From Rhizobiales bacterium PAR1 (GTDB lineage: Bacteria; Pseudomonadota; Alphaproteobacteria; Rhizobiales; Beijerinckiaceae): a stretch of 64,000 nt of DNA. The position numbers were made by a program, and so were the translations under genes. Where the stretch lies: contig NKIW01000004.1 of the NCBI GenBank assembly GCA_002256205.1, forward strand, positions 435,238-499,237, read 5' to 3'. Positions 9,007 to 18,902 of the stretch are shown here, piece by piece. Each line of letters starts with the position of its first letter. The stretch's first letter is position 1. The notes beneath the pieces were generated by a model, which saw only the letters and a list, made by a program, of their open reading frames with translations, did no database searches and was not told the origin of the DNA.

Positions 9007-12000
9007 ATGGCGAATGCATTGCCGTGGAGTGTGCGGGGAATCGATCCTGATATCCGGGAACAAGCGGTGGAAGCTGCTCATCGTTCCGGGATGTCGGTCG
9101 GCCAATGGCTGAATCAGGTTCTCGCCGGAAATCTCGACGAAGACGAATTCGACGAGCCCCCGCCCAGCGCCCGCACCCGTCGGCAACCTGCCCGCAAGGT
9201 GCGCCGGATTGACGAGTTGAACGAGCGCCTTGAGCGCCTCGGCCAGCAGCGCACCATGACGGCTGCACACCGCTTCGCTGATCAGGATAATGACAACGCG
9301 CCGGTTCTCGATCTCCTGGAAAACGCCGTTCAGGCCATTGAACGGATCGAAAAGCGGACCGTTCAGCCCAAGATAGCCGCATCCCAGCCTGTCGAAGCGC
9401 CTCTCGATCCGGTCGCGGAGTCGATCCGCGTGCTGGAACGCAAACTCACCGCGCTGGTGGGCGGACGTGCTGAACAGCCGAATGCCCAAAGCGCCATCGA
9501 GCAGCGCCTGAACGGGCTTGTCTCGGCGCTTGACCACTTGCAAACTCAGGGCGTGCCTGCGCGCTCAAGCATGAGCGCCGCTCCGACGCGCGCCCTTGTG
9601 GATGAAGATCCGGCGTTCTCGCGGGCGCTGGCCGAGATCGAGGCACGGCGTCGCAATCTGGACGGCGAATCAGCAGATGGCTTCGCCTCTGCGAATATGC
9701 GTCATAATGCTGCATCTACGGCGAATTCGCCTGCCGGGAATGCGCATATCGAGTCGATGCGGGACCAGCTCTCCCAGCTCGTTTCCCGTATTGATGAGTT
9801 GCGTGCCGAGCCCAAGCCCGACAACAGCCACCTGCAGACCAGCCTCGAAGACCTTGCCTCGCGCATTGACCAGTGGCGCACCGAGCCGCGCCCGGAAGCG
9901 CGCAAGCTTCAGTCGCGCCTCGATGAACTGGCGACCCGGATCGACGAATGGCGCGGTCGCCCGCAGGACGATATCGCGGCAATCCGCAATGAACTCGCAA
10001 CCCTCGCCGCCTCGATCGAGCGCCTGTCGCCGCAGCGTCTTGTCGGCATGGTTGAAGATGCGATGTCCGGCGTCGCGGACAAAGCCTTCCGCGCCTATCG
10101 CGACGGCCTGCCAGACCGGCTCATGGAACCGCTGGAGCGTGTGCATGAGGATGTTCGCGCCGTGCTGCGCGAGGTTGTTTCGACGCGCGGCAGTGACCGG
10201 CTGACGCAGGAAGTCGGCAACATTGCGCGCAGGCTCGATCTTCTGTCCTCGCAGGGGCCTGACCCTGCCCGTCTTGACGATATCGCCCGCGAGACCGAGG
10301 CGATCAAGGCGCTGGTCGGTCAGGCGCTGCGCGCACAACCGCTCGAAGGTCTGGCACACCAGATCGAAGCGCTGGGCAAGCAACTCGAGAAATTCCAGCG
10401 CGGCGCCAAAGGCAGCGATGACCGCAGCGTTCTCGATGCGATCCGCGATGTCAGCGACCGCGTCGAGCGCATCGATCCGGCCGTGACGCTGGCCGCGATC
10501 GAGAGCAAACTTTCCGCCATCGGCAATGTTGAGGTGAAGCTCGCCGCCATCGGTTCGATGGAAGACAAGCTGACTGAAATCGCGCGCGGCATGAAGAAGC
10601 TCGCGAAAGATTCGCAGCCGTTGCCGCAACTCGACACCATTGCCGAGCGTCTTGAGCGCATCGACCGCGTGCTCGACAACACCCGCGAAACCCCGCTCGC
10701 CGGCCTTGATACGCTGGCCGACCGGCTCGACAAGATCGGATCTTCGCTGGACCGCGTGGCGAGCCACAAGCCGCAGGACAACCACAACGCCCTGATCGGC
10801 ATGATCGAGCGCCTCTCTGAACGGATGGAGCAGGTCCAGACCGCGCCGCCGGTCGCACACGATCAGCAGGATGCGCTGGTCACCATGCTCGAACGCCTCT
10901 CTGACCGGATGGACTCCGTTCAGAACACCACGGGGGATTCGGCGGCGTTTGATGCTCTTCAGGATGAAATCGCCCGCCTTGCCAAGCGCATGGAGCAGGT
11001 CGGCGGTGCGCCTTCCGGACTCGACAACATCGAGCGGAACGTCTCCGATCTTTTCCACCAGTTCGATCAGGCCCGTCGCGACATGCGGGAAATGGCTGAA
11101 ATGGCGGCGACAAAGGCCGCGCAGGAAGCCGTCCGCCACGCCGCGAAGGACGAAAGCAGCGACACGCTGGCCGCTGAGGGCCTCCTGCTGATCAAGCGGG
11201 ATCTCAACGAGTTCAAAACCAACCAGAGTGAGGCAGAGCGTCGCACACGCGGCACGCTGGAAGCGCTTCATTCCACGCTGGAGACTCTGGTCTCCCGCCT
11301 TGGCGAAATCGAGACGCGCGAACGTGTCGCACCGGCTTTGCCGCCGCGCGCGGACATTCGCGCCGAGACGTCCATGACGGCACAGCGCCCTGCATCGCAG
11401 TCGCAGCAGCCGGCACGTCCCGCACCCACCTTTGAGCCGGCGACGCGCCCTGCCGCCCAACCCGCGGTGATCGATGATTCAATGGCGGATCTGCCGCTTG
11501 AGCCAGGCATGCGGCCGGGTCAGGCCGACAATGATGGCGCGCTTTCAACCGATCCGCGTTCGAACTTCATCGCTGCAGCCCGGCGCGCGGCCCAGGCGGC
11601 GGCGGACCGTAGCCAGGCAGCGCTCGAGGATGAAAAGCCTGCCGGCAAACCCGGTAAGCCCGTACGCGGTGCCAAGACACCCGCTGTGAAGGATGTCGGA
11701 GCTGGCACCACCAGCTTCATCCTCCGTGCGCGTCGTCCGATCCTGCTCGGCCTTGCGGCCGTTGTCTTCTCACTCGGCGCCCTCAAGGTTGTCTCCAACC
11801 GGAACGCTGCGGGGATCGATTCGCTCCCTGCCAAGACCGACCGGCCCGGCGTCACTAGCCCGAACGGCTCGGGCGAAGCGGAAGGGCCGCAAACCACCGG
11901 CTCTATCGTAAAGCCACCACAGGCTGCGGAAAAGTCACCGCAAGCTGGCGAAGCGCAGACGATTCCGAACAACGGAATCGCCATTCCGTCGATCGGTCAG

Positions 12001-12810
12001 GCCGGTGTCGGAACAACATTCGACACCTCCGGCAAACGCGGGCAGCGCCTCTCGGATACCAGCGCGATCTCGCAGACCGATCCTCTGACCGTTGGCAGCA
12101 TCGGCGCCGATGGCTCTGCCCGTCCGATCGAGACCGGTCGCGCCGCCATCACCGAACTTATGGGCATGACGTCGCTCAAGCCGCAGGATCGTCTGCGCGA
12201 GGCCGCCCTCGACGGCAATGTCGCGGCCCTGTTCGAGATCGGTTCGCGCTATGCCGACGGCAAGGGGATGCCGCGCGATGCCAAGCTCGCTGCGCGCTGG
12301 TTCGAGCAGGCCGCGGCTGCCGGGCATGGCCCGTCGCAGTATCGCCTCGCGAGCCTCTATCGCGAGGGCAAGGGCGTTCCGAAGGACTCGACCCTCGCCT
12401 TCCAGTGGTTCGACCGCGCCGCAGCACAGGGCCATGTGCTGGCGATGCACAACGCCGCTGTTCTCCTCGCGGAAGGCGTGCATGGTGCGCCCGATTACGC
12501 CGGTGCGGCGCTCTGGTTCAAGCGCTCGGCGGAATACGGCATCAAGGACAGCCAGTTCAACGTGGCGATCCTTTTTGCCCGCGGTCTCGGCGTCAATCAG
12601 GATCTCGGCGAATCCTATCGCTGGTTCGCGATTGCCGCTCTCCAGGGCGATCAGGATGCGACCAAGAAGCGCGACGATATCGCCGCGCGGCTGACCAAGG
12701 AACAGCTTGCCAAGGAAATGGAGCGGGTCAAGGCCTTCAAGCCGAACAAGGCCAACCCTGCCGCCAACGATGCGGGCTCCTGGGAAAAATTCGCGGCAAA
12801 GACCAACTGA
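9007..12810 (+). CDS. podJ: PodJ-like polar organising protein with Sel1 repeats
   Basis: This 1267-residue membrane protein opens with LPWSVRGIDPDIREQAVEAA, the conserved start of PodJ-type polarity proteins. A GTG 13 codons upstream is the other possible start. Residues about 70-750 are long charged helices with repeated short R.DE..ERL..R-like units, predicted coiled coil on the cytoplasmic side. A Pro/Ala-rich linker leads to one transmembrane helix near residues 907-930 (PILLGLAAVVFSLGALKVVS). The periplasmic part carries about four Sel1/TPR units (AALFEIGSRYADGKGMPRDA and following, about 1075-1230). Caulobacter PodJ sets up new-pole structures. The C-terminal peptidoglycan-binding domain of Caulobacter PodJ is not evident; the protein ends shortly after the repeats. 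Confidence 0.85.
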   Translation: MANALPWSVRGIDPDIREQAVEAAHRSGMSVGQWLNQVLAGNLDEDEFDEPPPSARTRRQPARKVRRIDELNERLERLGQQRTMTAAHRFADQDNDNAPVLDLLENAVQAIERIEKRTVQPKIAASQPVEAPLDPVAESIRVLERKLTALVGGRAEQPNAQSAIEQRLNGLVSALDHLQTQGVPARSSMSAAPTRALVDEDPAFSRALAEIEARRRNLDGESADGFASANMRHNAASTANSPAGNAHIESMRDQLSQLVSRIDELRAEPKPDNSHLQTSLEDLASRIDQWRTEPRPEARKLQSRLDELATRIDEWRGRPQDDIAAIRNELATLAASIERLSPQRLVGMVEDAMSGVADKAFRAYRDGLPDRLMEPLERVHEDVRAVLREVVSTRGSDRLTQEVGNIARRLDLLSSQGPDPARLDDIARETEAIKALVGQALRAQPLEGLAHQIEALGKQLEKFQRGAKGSDDRSVLDAIRDVSDRVERIDPAVTLAAIESKLSAIGNVEVKLAAIGSMEDKLTEIARGMKKLAKDSQPLPQLDTIAERLERIDRVLDNTRETPLAGLDTLADRLDKIGSSLDRVASHKPQDNHNALIGMIERLSERMEQVQTAPPVAHDQQDALVTMLERLSDRMDSVQNTTGDSAAFDALQDEIARLAKRMEQVGGAPSGLDNIERNVSDLFHQFDQARRDMREMAEMAATKAAQEAVRHAAKDESSDTLAAEGLLLIKRDLNEFKTNQSEAERRTRGTLEALHSTLETLVSRLGEIETRERVAPALPPRADIRAETSMTAQRPASQSQQPARPAPTFEPATRPAAQPAVIDDSMADLPLEPGMRPGQADNDGALSTDPRSNFIAAARRAAQAAADRSQAALEDEKPAGKPGKPVRGAKTPAVKDVGAGTTSFILRARRPILLGLAAVVFSLGALKVVSNRNAAGIDSLPAKTDRPGVTSPNGSGEAEGPQTTGSIVKPPQAAEKSPQAGEAQTIPNNGIAIPSIGQAGVGTTFDTSGKRGQRLSDTSAISQTDPLTVGSIGADGSARPIETGRAAITELMGMTSLKPQDRLREAALDGNVAALFEIGSRYADGKGMPRDAKLAARWFEQAAAAGHGPSQYRLASLYREGKGVPKDSTLAFQWFDRAAAQGHVLAMHNAAVLLAEGVHGAPDYAGAALWFKRSAEYGIKDSQFNVAILFARGLGVNQDLGESYRWFAIAALQGDQDATKKRDDIAARLTKEQLAKEMERVKAFKPNKANPAANDAGSWEKFAAKTN

Positions 12811-12816
12811 TCTAAA

Positions 12817-12846
12817 CCTCGCGTGTTGACCTTGTCGCACGCGAGG
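12817..12846 (+). terminator. Hairpin after podJ
   Basis: CCTCGCGTG and CACGCGAGG form a perfect 9-bp stem around a 12-nt loop, seven bases after the podJ stop. No run of T follows, so it is not a textbook intrinsic terminator. It may stop or pause transcription, protect the 3' end, or simply insulate the downstream TauE gene. Confidence 0.45.
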
Positions 12847-12936
12847 GCCACAAGGCAGACACTACCGGGCACGCTCGGGACCAAGAGCCCGGCCTCCAGA
12901 GCGGAGGTTTGAGCGAGACCTTGGGGGCACTGTCCA

Positions 12937-13863
12937 ATGCAGCTCTACCTCCCGATTGCCGAACTGCCCCTCAACCTGTTCCTGCTTCTCGGAATGGGCG
13001 GTGCTATCGGGTTCATTTCCGGCATGTTCGGGGTGGGCGGTGGGTTCCTGCTGACCCCACTGCTGATTTTCGTCGGTGTGCCGGCGCCGGTCGCCGTTGC
13101 GACCTCCTCGGTCCATATCGCCGCCTCTTCGGTCACTGGTGCGCTGAACTACTGGCGACGCAATGCGCTTGATGTGAAGCTCGGCTCGGTTCTGGTCTCC
13201 GGCGGTCTGGTCGGCACAGTGCTCGGCGTGATCTTCTTCAACCAGATGCGCCGGCTCGGCCATCTCGATCTCGTCATCACGCTCTCCTATGTCACCTTAC
13301 TGATGTCGGTCGGCTGCCTGATGTTTGTCGAATCGATCGGCGCGATGATCGATACCCGGCGCGGGCGGAGTGTGGCGCTCCGCAGCCCCGGCGAGCATCG
13401 CTGGTATGAACGGCTGCCATTTCCGATGCGGTTTCATCGCTCGAAAATGTCGACCAGCGTCATTCCCCTGATCGCGCTCGGGGTCGTCATCGGCTTCATC
13501 GGCACGGTGCTTGGCATTGGTGGCGGCTTTCTGGTCGTTCCGGCGCTGATCTACCTCTTCCGGGTACCCACCTCGGTCGTCGTCGGCACCTCGCTGTTCC
13601 AGATTCTTGTAACGATGCTGGTCGCGACTTTCCTGCATGCCACCGTCTCGCAGGCGGTTGATGTGCTTCTGGCCTTGACGCTTGTCGTCGGCGGGGTGAT
13701 CGGTGCTCAATTCGGTGCGCGGGCGGGGCAGGGCCTCAGGGGCGAGCATTTCCGCCTACTGCTGGCACTGTTGATTCTGCTGGTCGGTATCCGGTTCGCC
13801 TTCGACATCATCGCCGATCCGAATGATCGCTATTCGATCAATGCCACGGAGCTGGAACGATGA
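12937..13863 (+). CDS. Sulfite exporter TauE/SafE family membrane protein
   Basis: A 308-residue inner-membrane protein with the duplicated TauE/SafE fold. The signature GFISGMFGVGGGFLLTPLL occurs in the first half (about residues 26-44) and its counterpart GFIGTVLGIGGGFLVVPAL in the second (about 187-205), joined by a basic cytoplasmic loop (residues about 140-170). Family members export sulfite, sulfoacetate or related small organic anions; the substrate here is unknown. The stop overlaps the start of the next gene by 4 bp (ATGA), so the two are translationally coupled. Confidence 0.9.
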   Translation: MQLYLPIAELPLNLFLLLGMGGAIGFISGMFGVGGGFLLTPLLIFVGVPAPVAVATSSVHIAASSVTGALNYWRRNALDVKLGSVLVSGGLVGTVLGVIFFNQMRRLGHLDLVITLSYVTLLMSVGCLMFVESIGAMIDTRRGRSVALRSPGEHRWYERLPFPMRFHRSKMSTSVIPLIALGVVIGFIGTVLGIGGGFLVVPALIYLFRVPTSVVVGTSLFQILVTMLVATFLHATVSQAVDVLLALTLVVGGVIGAQFGARAGQGLRGEHFRLLLALLILLVGIRFAFDIIADPNDRYSINATELER

Positions 13864-14636
13864 GTGCGCGGGTCTTGCGCCTGCTTCTCGTTGCGATAGC
13901 CGCGCTGATCACGCCTCCGGCTGTGGCAGAGGAACTGGTGCTGGCCCTGTCGACCCGTGAGGTCGCCATCACCTCAACTTATACCGGTGCGGAAATCACC
14001 GTTTTCGGCGCCATCGAGCGCGATGCCAGCACTCTGACCCGCACGGGAACTTACGATATCGTCGCCAATGTTCAGGGGCCAGCGGGTGAAATCGTCATCC
14101 AGCGCAAGGGGAAATTCGGGCCGATCTGGCTCACCGACAACCGCCGGCGCTATGCGAAAATCCCGCTGTTCTTCTCCACCCTGACCGCGCGCCCGCTCGC
14201 CAATGTGGTGGATGAAAACACCCGCGAGCGCCTCAAGCTCGGGCTGGAATATTACCTGCCGGGCAATGCCAACCCGCAAGGCGAGAAAGACATCGAGGAA
14301 TTCGCCTTCCGCAATGCACTGCTGCGCCTTAGGCGCGAGGAAGGCGGACTGATCGAGGACGACAAGGCGGTGACGATGATCCGCCCCAATCTGTTCACGG
14401 CCAAGATTTCCCTCCCCGCCAAGGCACCAACCGGCCTTTATCTGATCAATCTCTCGATCCTCTCGGAGGGCGTTCCGCTGAAGACGGCGCAGGCAGGCTT
14501 CGTGGTGCGCAAGGTCGGGTTCGACGCCTTCGTTGCCAATGCGGCGCGCTTTGACGCCTGGATCTACGCGCTCTTCACGGTGATCATGGCCGTCTTGCTG
14601 GGTTGGGTTGCGAACGTTGTCTTCCGCAAGGATTGA
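13860..14636 (+). CDS. TIGR02186-type membrane-anchored periplasmic protein
   Basis: A 258-residue protein with a signal peptide (LRLLLVAIAALITPPAVAEE, cleavage near residue 23), a periplasmic body beginning LVLALSTREVAITSTYTGAE, and a single C-terminal transmembrane helix (WIYALFTVIMAVLLGWVANV). This layout and the N-terminal wording match the alphaproteobacterial family TIGR02186, of unknown function, which is typically encoded right after a TauE/SafE exporter as here. The tight coupling suggests it is an accessory of the exporter, but no biochemical role is established. Confidence 0.85.
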   Translation: MSARVLRLLLVAIAALITPPAVAEELVLALSTREVAITSTYTGAEITVFGAIERDASTLTRTGTYDIVANVQGPAGEIVIQRKGKFGPIWLTDNRRRYAKIPLFFSTLTARPLANVVDENTRERLKLGLEYYLPGNANPQGEKDIEEFAFRNALLRLRREEGGLIEDDKAVTMIRPNLFTAKISLPAKAPTGLYLINLSILSEGVPLKTAQAGFVVRKVGFDAFVANAARFDAWIYALFTVIMAVLLGWVANVVFRKD

Positions 14637-15347
14637 TCACGTCAAGGCAGCAAGGGGAACGGTCTGAAGCCTGTCGCGGCACAGCAGGAATGCGCGAGCG
14701 TCAGGCTCCTCGAACCAGCGCGCAATCAGCGGATCGGTCACCCCGATACCCCCTGTGAGCGCGCCGAAGGCCGGCATCAGCAGCCGCTGCCCCGAGAGCA
14801 CAAAGCATTTGCGACGTTGCCGCCCGGCACGGGTCGCAAGGCTTGCAACGGGATGGAGGTGGCCGACCATTTCCGTCGCGCCATCCGCCACCGGAGCATG
14901 ACGCAAAGTAATGCCCTCCAGCATCATCTCCGGCGCGCAGCGCCCCGGCAGATCAAGCGGCAACTCGGGATCGTGATTACCCGCGATCCAGTTCAGTTCC
15001 GCTGCTCTGGCGAGGCCTTCGATCAGGCCTATTGCCGCACTATTTTCCGCCAGCACATGATGGCGCGAATGGAAACTGTCGCCCAACAGAACGAGGCGTC
15101 GCGGCAAGAATTCCTGTGTGACACGCGTGAGGCGTCGCAGGGATTCCAGTGTCTCGTAAGGCGGGAGCATCTGCCCCCGTGCGGCAAAGGCGGTCGCCTT
15201 TTCGAGGTGGAGATCGGCCACGACAAGCGTTCCGGTTCCGCCATGAAAGGCCACACCCGCCGGATGAAGCAGGAGATCGGCGCCAGCAAGGGTGCAGGGC
15301 GTGCAGGTGGGTGCCGCAGAACGACGCGCGAGGGCCTGTCCGATCAT
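14637..15347 (-). CDS. pdeM: Ligase-associated DNA damage response endonuclease PdeM
   Basis: A 236-residue calcineurin-like metallophosphoesterase. The metal-binding blocks are in order: VADLHLEKA, LLGDSFHS, WIAGNHDPEL and VGHLHPVA. These, with the linkage to the Lhr-type helicase, identify PdeM of the bacterial 'ligase-associated DNA damage response' set. I chose the ATG at 15347, which overlaps the helicase stop by 4 bp (ATGA) and implies translational coupling; an in-frame ATG seven codons earlier lies inside the helicase gene. It converges with the preceding plus-strand gene without spacer. The usual partners, an ATP-dependent DNA ligase and a 3' exonuclease, are not in this window. Confidence 0.9.
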   Translation of the reverse strand: MIGQALARRSAAPTCTPCTLAGADLLLHPAGVAFHGGTGTLVVADLHLEKATAFAARGQMLPPYETLESLRRLTRVTQEFLPRRLVLLGDSFHSRHHVLAENSAAIGLIEGLARAAELNWIAGNHDPELPLDLPGRCAPEMMLEGITLRHAPVADGATEMVGHLHPVASLATRAGRQRRKCFVLSGQRLLMPAFGALTGGIGVTDPLIARWFEEPDARAFLLCRDRLQTVPLAALT

Positions 15348-17851
15348 AGACTTCCCATCGGTTCGCATGCCTCCTGCATCAGCCGTTCCGCTTCCTCCGC
15401 AATCATTGCATCCCCCGCTTCGCCATAAACAGGTTCGCGGCCGATTTCGAGCAGGATCGGCACGGCAAGTGGAGAAACCCGCTCCAAGCTGTGATGCACG
15501 ATCCGCCCCCGAATACGCATCAGGAGATCGGACAGGCGACGCAGGTCCATCAGACCGGTCGCCGCGTCGGCGCGTGCGGCCTTCAGCAGGATATGATCAG
15601 GCTCGTGGCGACGCAGCACGTCGTAGATGAGATCGGTCGAGATCGTCACGGCGCGCGCCTTCTTCTCCATGCCGGGAAAGCGGCGTTCGATCAGTCCCGC
15701 GATCACTGCACAATGGCGAAAAGAGCGCTTCATCAAAGCGCTTTCCGCGAGCCAGTCTTCAAGATCATCACCGAGCATATCGGCATCGAAGAGGTCGATC
15801 AGGAACCTCGGCTCGCGGGTGAGTTTCAATTGCGGATCGCCGAGCATCCAGACGGCGATGGCATAATCATTGGCGACGAAGCCGAGTGGTTTGAGCCCAG
15901 CGCGTTCGAGACGCCGGGTCAGCAGCATCCCCAGCGTCTGATGCGCGAGCCGCCCCTCGAAGGGATACGCCACGAGATAATGCCGCCCCGAGCGGGGAAA
16001 GGTCTCAATCAGGAGATCATCTCTCTCGGGCAGGCCGGACTTATCCCGCTGGAGGCCGAGCCATTCAGCAACCTGTTCCGGCAAATGTTTCCAGTCGGAA
16101 GGGGTGGCCAGCATTGAGCGGACGCGCCGCGCCAGATGCGTCGAAAGCGGGAATTTTCCGCCCGCATAGGAGGGGATCATCGGGTCGCGCCCTGTCGCAC
16201 GCGAAGCGACAACGCGGTCTTCCAGCAACCCCTCGAACTTCAGGACTTCGCCCGCGAAGACAAAGGTATCGCCCGGCGTCAGGCCCTCAGCGAAATATTC
16301 CTCGATTTCACCGAGCAGGCGCCCGTAGCGCAAGGCGCCGCTTTTCGCGCCACCGAGATGCACCTTGAGCATGGTCGCTTCGACAATCGTGCCGATGTTC
16401 ATGCGATAGGCCTGCGCGATCCGCGCATTGGCAATCCTGAGGCGCCCGTCCTTGTCCGCCTTGATCTTCGCGAAGCGGTCATAGGCTTTGAGCGCATAGC
16501 CGCCGTCGGTCGCAAAGGCGAGAACGCGGTCGAAGTCCTCACGCCCAAGGCTGGCGAAGGGGGCGGCGGAGGTGACTTCGGTAAAAAGATCATCGGGATG
16601 GATCGGCTCCGCCGTCACCATGCCGAGGACATGCTGGGCGAGCACATCGAGCGCGCCATCGCGCTTTGTCACGGCATCCTGCTCGCCGGCATATGCGGCG
16701 TCAATTGCCGCCCGGCATTCGAGCACTTCAAAGCGGTTGGAGGGGACAAGAAGCGCCTTGGAGGGTTGATCGAGCCGATGGTTGGCACGCCCGATGCGCT
16801 GCAACAGGCGGCTCGCCCCCTTCGGCGCGCCGACATTGACGACGAGATCAACATCGCCCCAGTCGATGCCGAGATCGAGCGTCGAGGTGCAGACCACCGC
16901 GTCGAGCGCACCCGCCGCCATCGCGGCCTCGACCTTTCGGCGTTGGCCGACATCGAGCGAGCCATGGTGAAGCGCAATCCGCCGCCCCTCCTCGTTGATC
17001 TCCCAGAGCATCTGGAACACCCATTCCGCCTGCATGCGGGTGTTTACGAACACGAGGCTGAGCTTGTGCAGACCGATTTCGGCGTAGATCTCGTTCATCG
17101 CATGACGCGCCGAGTGGCCCGACCATGGCAGGCGCTCCGCCGTCTCCAGAATCGAGAGGTCCGGCCTGGCCGCGCTTGCAGCCGGCGCTTCCACGAGATC
17201 GGCACGGGTGACAGGGGCGTGCTGATCGACCAGCCAGCGCCGGAGATCATCGGGTTCCGCAACAGTTGCCGACAGGCCAAAACTAATCGCCTCGGGTGCG
17301 AGTTTCCGCACCCGCGCGAGATCAAGCGCGAGAAGATCGCCACGCTTCGAGGGTGCGATCGCATGCAATTCGTCGATGACGATGGTGCGGAGGTCCGAGA
17401 AAAACCGCCGCGCCTCGGAGTGCGCCAGGATCAGCGCAACCTGTTCCGGTGTCGTCAGCAGGATATCCGGCGGGCTGCGCATCTGGCGTTGACGCCGCGC
17501 CCCGGGGGTATCACCGGTGCGGGTCTCGACGCGGATCGGGAGAGTCATTTCGGCGATGGGCGCTTCGAGATTGCGCGAGATATCCACCGCCAGCGCCTTC
17601 AAGGGCGAGATGTATAGGGTATGCACCCCGCGTGGGCCGATACCGGGCTTTCGCTGTGTCAGATCGATCAGCGAAGGGAGAAATCCGGCGAGTGTCTTGC
17701 CCGCGCCCGTCGGCGCAATCAGCAGGGCCGAACGGCGCGCCTCGGCTTTCGCCAGCATCTGCGCCTGATGCCAACGCAATTCCCAACCGCGCGTGGTAAA
17801 CCAGCGCGTGAAAGCCGGTGGAAGCGTTGGGGCTGCGCTGTGCGAATCCAT
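15344..17851 (-). CDS. lhr: Ligase-associated DNA damage response DEXH-box helicase (Lhr type)
   Basis: An 835-residue superfamily 2 helicase. Motif I is LLIAPTGAGKTLAGFLPSL (about residues 44-62), motif II VIDELHA (DELH), motif III GLSATV, motif V/VI region TSTLDLGIDWGDVDLVVNVG and RLLQRIGRANHR. The C-terminal half is the Lhr winged-helix and DEAD/DEAH-associated domain. Length is that of the short Lhr form linked to PdeM and DNA ligase. I chose MDSHSAAPTLPPAF as the start because homologues begin just before the PPAF.RWF segment; a start 15 codons upstream is possible. The enzyme probably unwinds DNA during repair. Confidence 0.92.
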   Translation of the reverse strand: MDSHSAAPTLPPAFTRWFTTRGWELRWHQAQMLAKAEARRSALLIAPTGAGKTLAGFLPSLIDLTQRKPGIGPRGVHTLYISPLKALAVDISRNLEAPIAEMTLPIRVETRTGDTPGARRQRQMRSPPDILLTTPEQVALILAHSEARRFFSDLRTIVIDELHAIAPSKRGDLLALDLARVRKLAPEAISFGLSATVAEPDDLRRWLVDQHAPVTRADLVEAPAASAARPDLSILETAERLPWSGHSARHAMNEIYAEIGLHKLSLVFVNTRMQAEWVFQMLWEINEEGRRIALHHGSLDVGQRRKVEAAMAAGALDAVVCTSTLDLGIDWGDVDLVVNVGAPKGASRLLQRIGRANHRLDQPSKALLVPSNRFEVLECRAAIDAAYAGEQDAVTKRDGALDVLAQHVLGMVTAEPIHPDDLFTEVTSAAPFASLGREDFDRVLAFATDGGYALKAYDRFAKIKADKDGRLRIANARIAQAYRMNIGTIVEATMLKVHLGGAKSGALRYGRLLGEIEEYFAEGLTPGDTFVFAGEVLKFEGLLEDRVVASRATGRDPMIPSYAGGKFPLSTHLARRVRSMLATPSDWKHLPEQVAEWLGLQRDKSGLPERDDLLIETFPRSGRHYLVAYPFEGRLAHQTLGMLLTRRLERAGLKPLGFVANDYAIAVWMLGDPQLKLTREPRFLIDLFDADMLGDDLEDWLAESALMKRSFRHCAVIAGLIERRFPGMEKKARAVTISTDLIYDVLRRHEPDHILLKAARADAATGLMDLRRLSDLLMRIRGRIVHHSLERVSPLAVPILLEIGREPVYGEAGDAMIAEEAERLMQEACEPMGSL

Positions 17852-17932
17852 GCCTGAAGCGTGGCGTCTCGTTCGGGACTGCGCAAGCAGGATCAACTTC
17901 CGGCAAGCGAGATCAGCTTCGGACGAGCGCGA

Positions 17933-18847
17933 TCAGGTCTTGGCCAGCAGAAAGAGCGCGCCCGGCACTGGCACGCCGCGATCCTCACGCGTCGAAACAG
18001 TGACTTCCTGCCGGAGCGTGAAGCCAGCGGCTTCCGCCCAAGTGCGCACTTCGGCGGGCGCATGATGGACGCGTGCATCCGCCCCCATGATCACGCCCTC
18101 CCCCACATGGGTCTGGATCGAGAAGGCAAAGAGACCACCCGATGTCAGCACGCGGGCGGCCTCTCCCAGCACCGGAGCAAGGTCCGGTACGTAGCAGAAG
18201 ACATCTGCCGCAAGGGCGAGATCATAGGCCGAAGCCGGCTCACCCTTGAGGAAACCCAGCAATTCCGCGCAAGTCAGCCGGTTATAGCGGCCGCCCGCCT
18301 CCGCGACCTTCAACATGCCGGCGGAGAGATCAACGCCGGCCATAGCGTCGACATGCCCGGCCAACGCGGTTGCCATCAGGCCGGTTCCACAGCCAAGATC
18401 AAGCGCAGCGGCAAAGTGCATGGCCGCGCCCCGCTCCTGATGCATCAGGCCCGCGAGCGTCTCCGGGGCGCGGTATTTCAAGGCCTCGACGAGATGACCA
18501 TCGAACCTTGGGGCGTATTCATCAAAAAGGCTTGCGACATAAGCATCCGGCATCACCGGTGCGGCGGTTCCGATCTGCGCCAGCAGGACCGCAGCACCGA
18601 GCCGATCTGCGGGATCGAGCGCCAGCACGCGGTGGAGCGCCTGTGCGGCTTCAGCATGTTCGCTTTGGCCGATACAGGCCTTCGCCAGCGCGAAATGGGC
18701 GGGTGGCCAGTTGGGCACCAGTTCTAACGTTTGTGCGAATAGATCGCGCGCGGCAGCAAAATCGCCATCCACCAGCGCGGCATCACCATAATCATAGCGC
18801 CGATCCGCGACGAGATCACCGGAGGTGCGGGTTGAGAACGAGGGCAC
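17933..18847 (-). CDS. TPR-containing SAM-dependent methyltransferase
   Basis: A 304-residue protein with an N-terminal TPR-like region (AALVDGDFAAARDLFAQTLE and HFALAKACIGQSEHAEAAQA, about residues 20-90) joined to a class I methyltransferase domain (about 120-300). The SAM site is visible as LDLGCGTGLMATAL, and MAGVDLSAGML is motif II. This matches COG4976-type 'predicted TPR repeat methyltransferases'; the substrate is unknown. It starts with GTG preceded by AGGAT. It is not overlapped by its neighbours, and its strand matches the genes on both sides. Confidence 0.85.
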   Translation of the reverse strand: MPSFSTRTSGDLVADRRYDYGDAALVDGDFAAARDLFAQTLELVPNWPPAHFALAKACIGQSEHAEAAQALHRVLALDPADRLGAAVLLAQIGTAAPVMPDAYVASLFDEYAPRFDGHLVEALKYRAPETLAGLMHQERGAAMHFAAALDLGCGTGLMATALAGHVDAMAGVDLSAGMLKVAEAGGRYNRLTCAELLGFLKGEPASAYDLALAADVFCYVPDLAPVLGEAARVLTSGGLFAFSIQTHVGEGVIMGADARVHHAPAEVRTWAEAAGFTLRQEVTVSTREDRGVPVPGALFLLAKT

Positions 18848-18902
18848 GCGCGCTATCCTGTTTTACGTCCAGCCTCGCTGAAGCTGTATGAGGCTGATCC
18901 AT

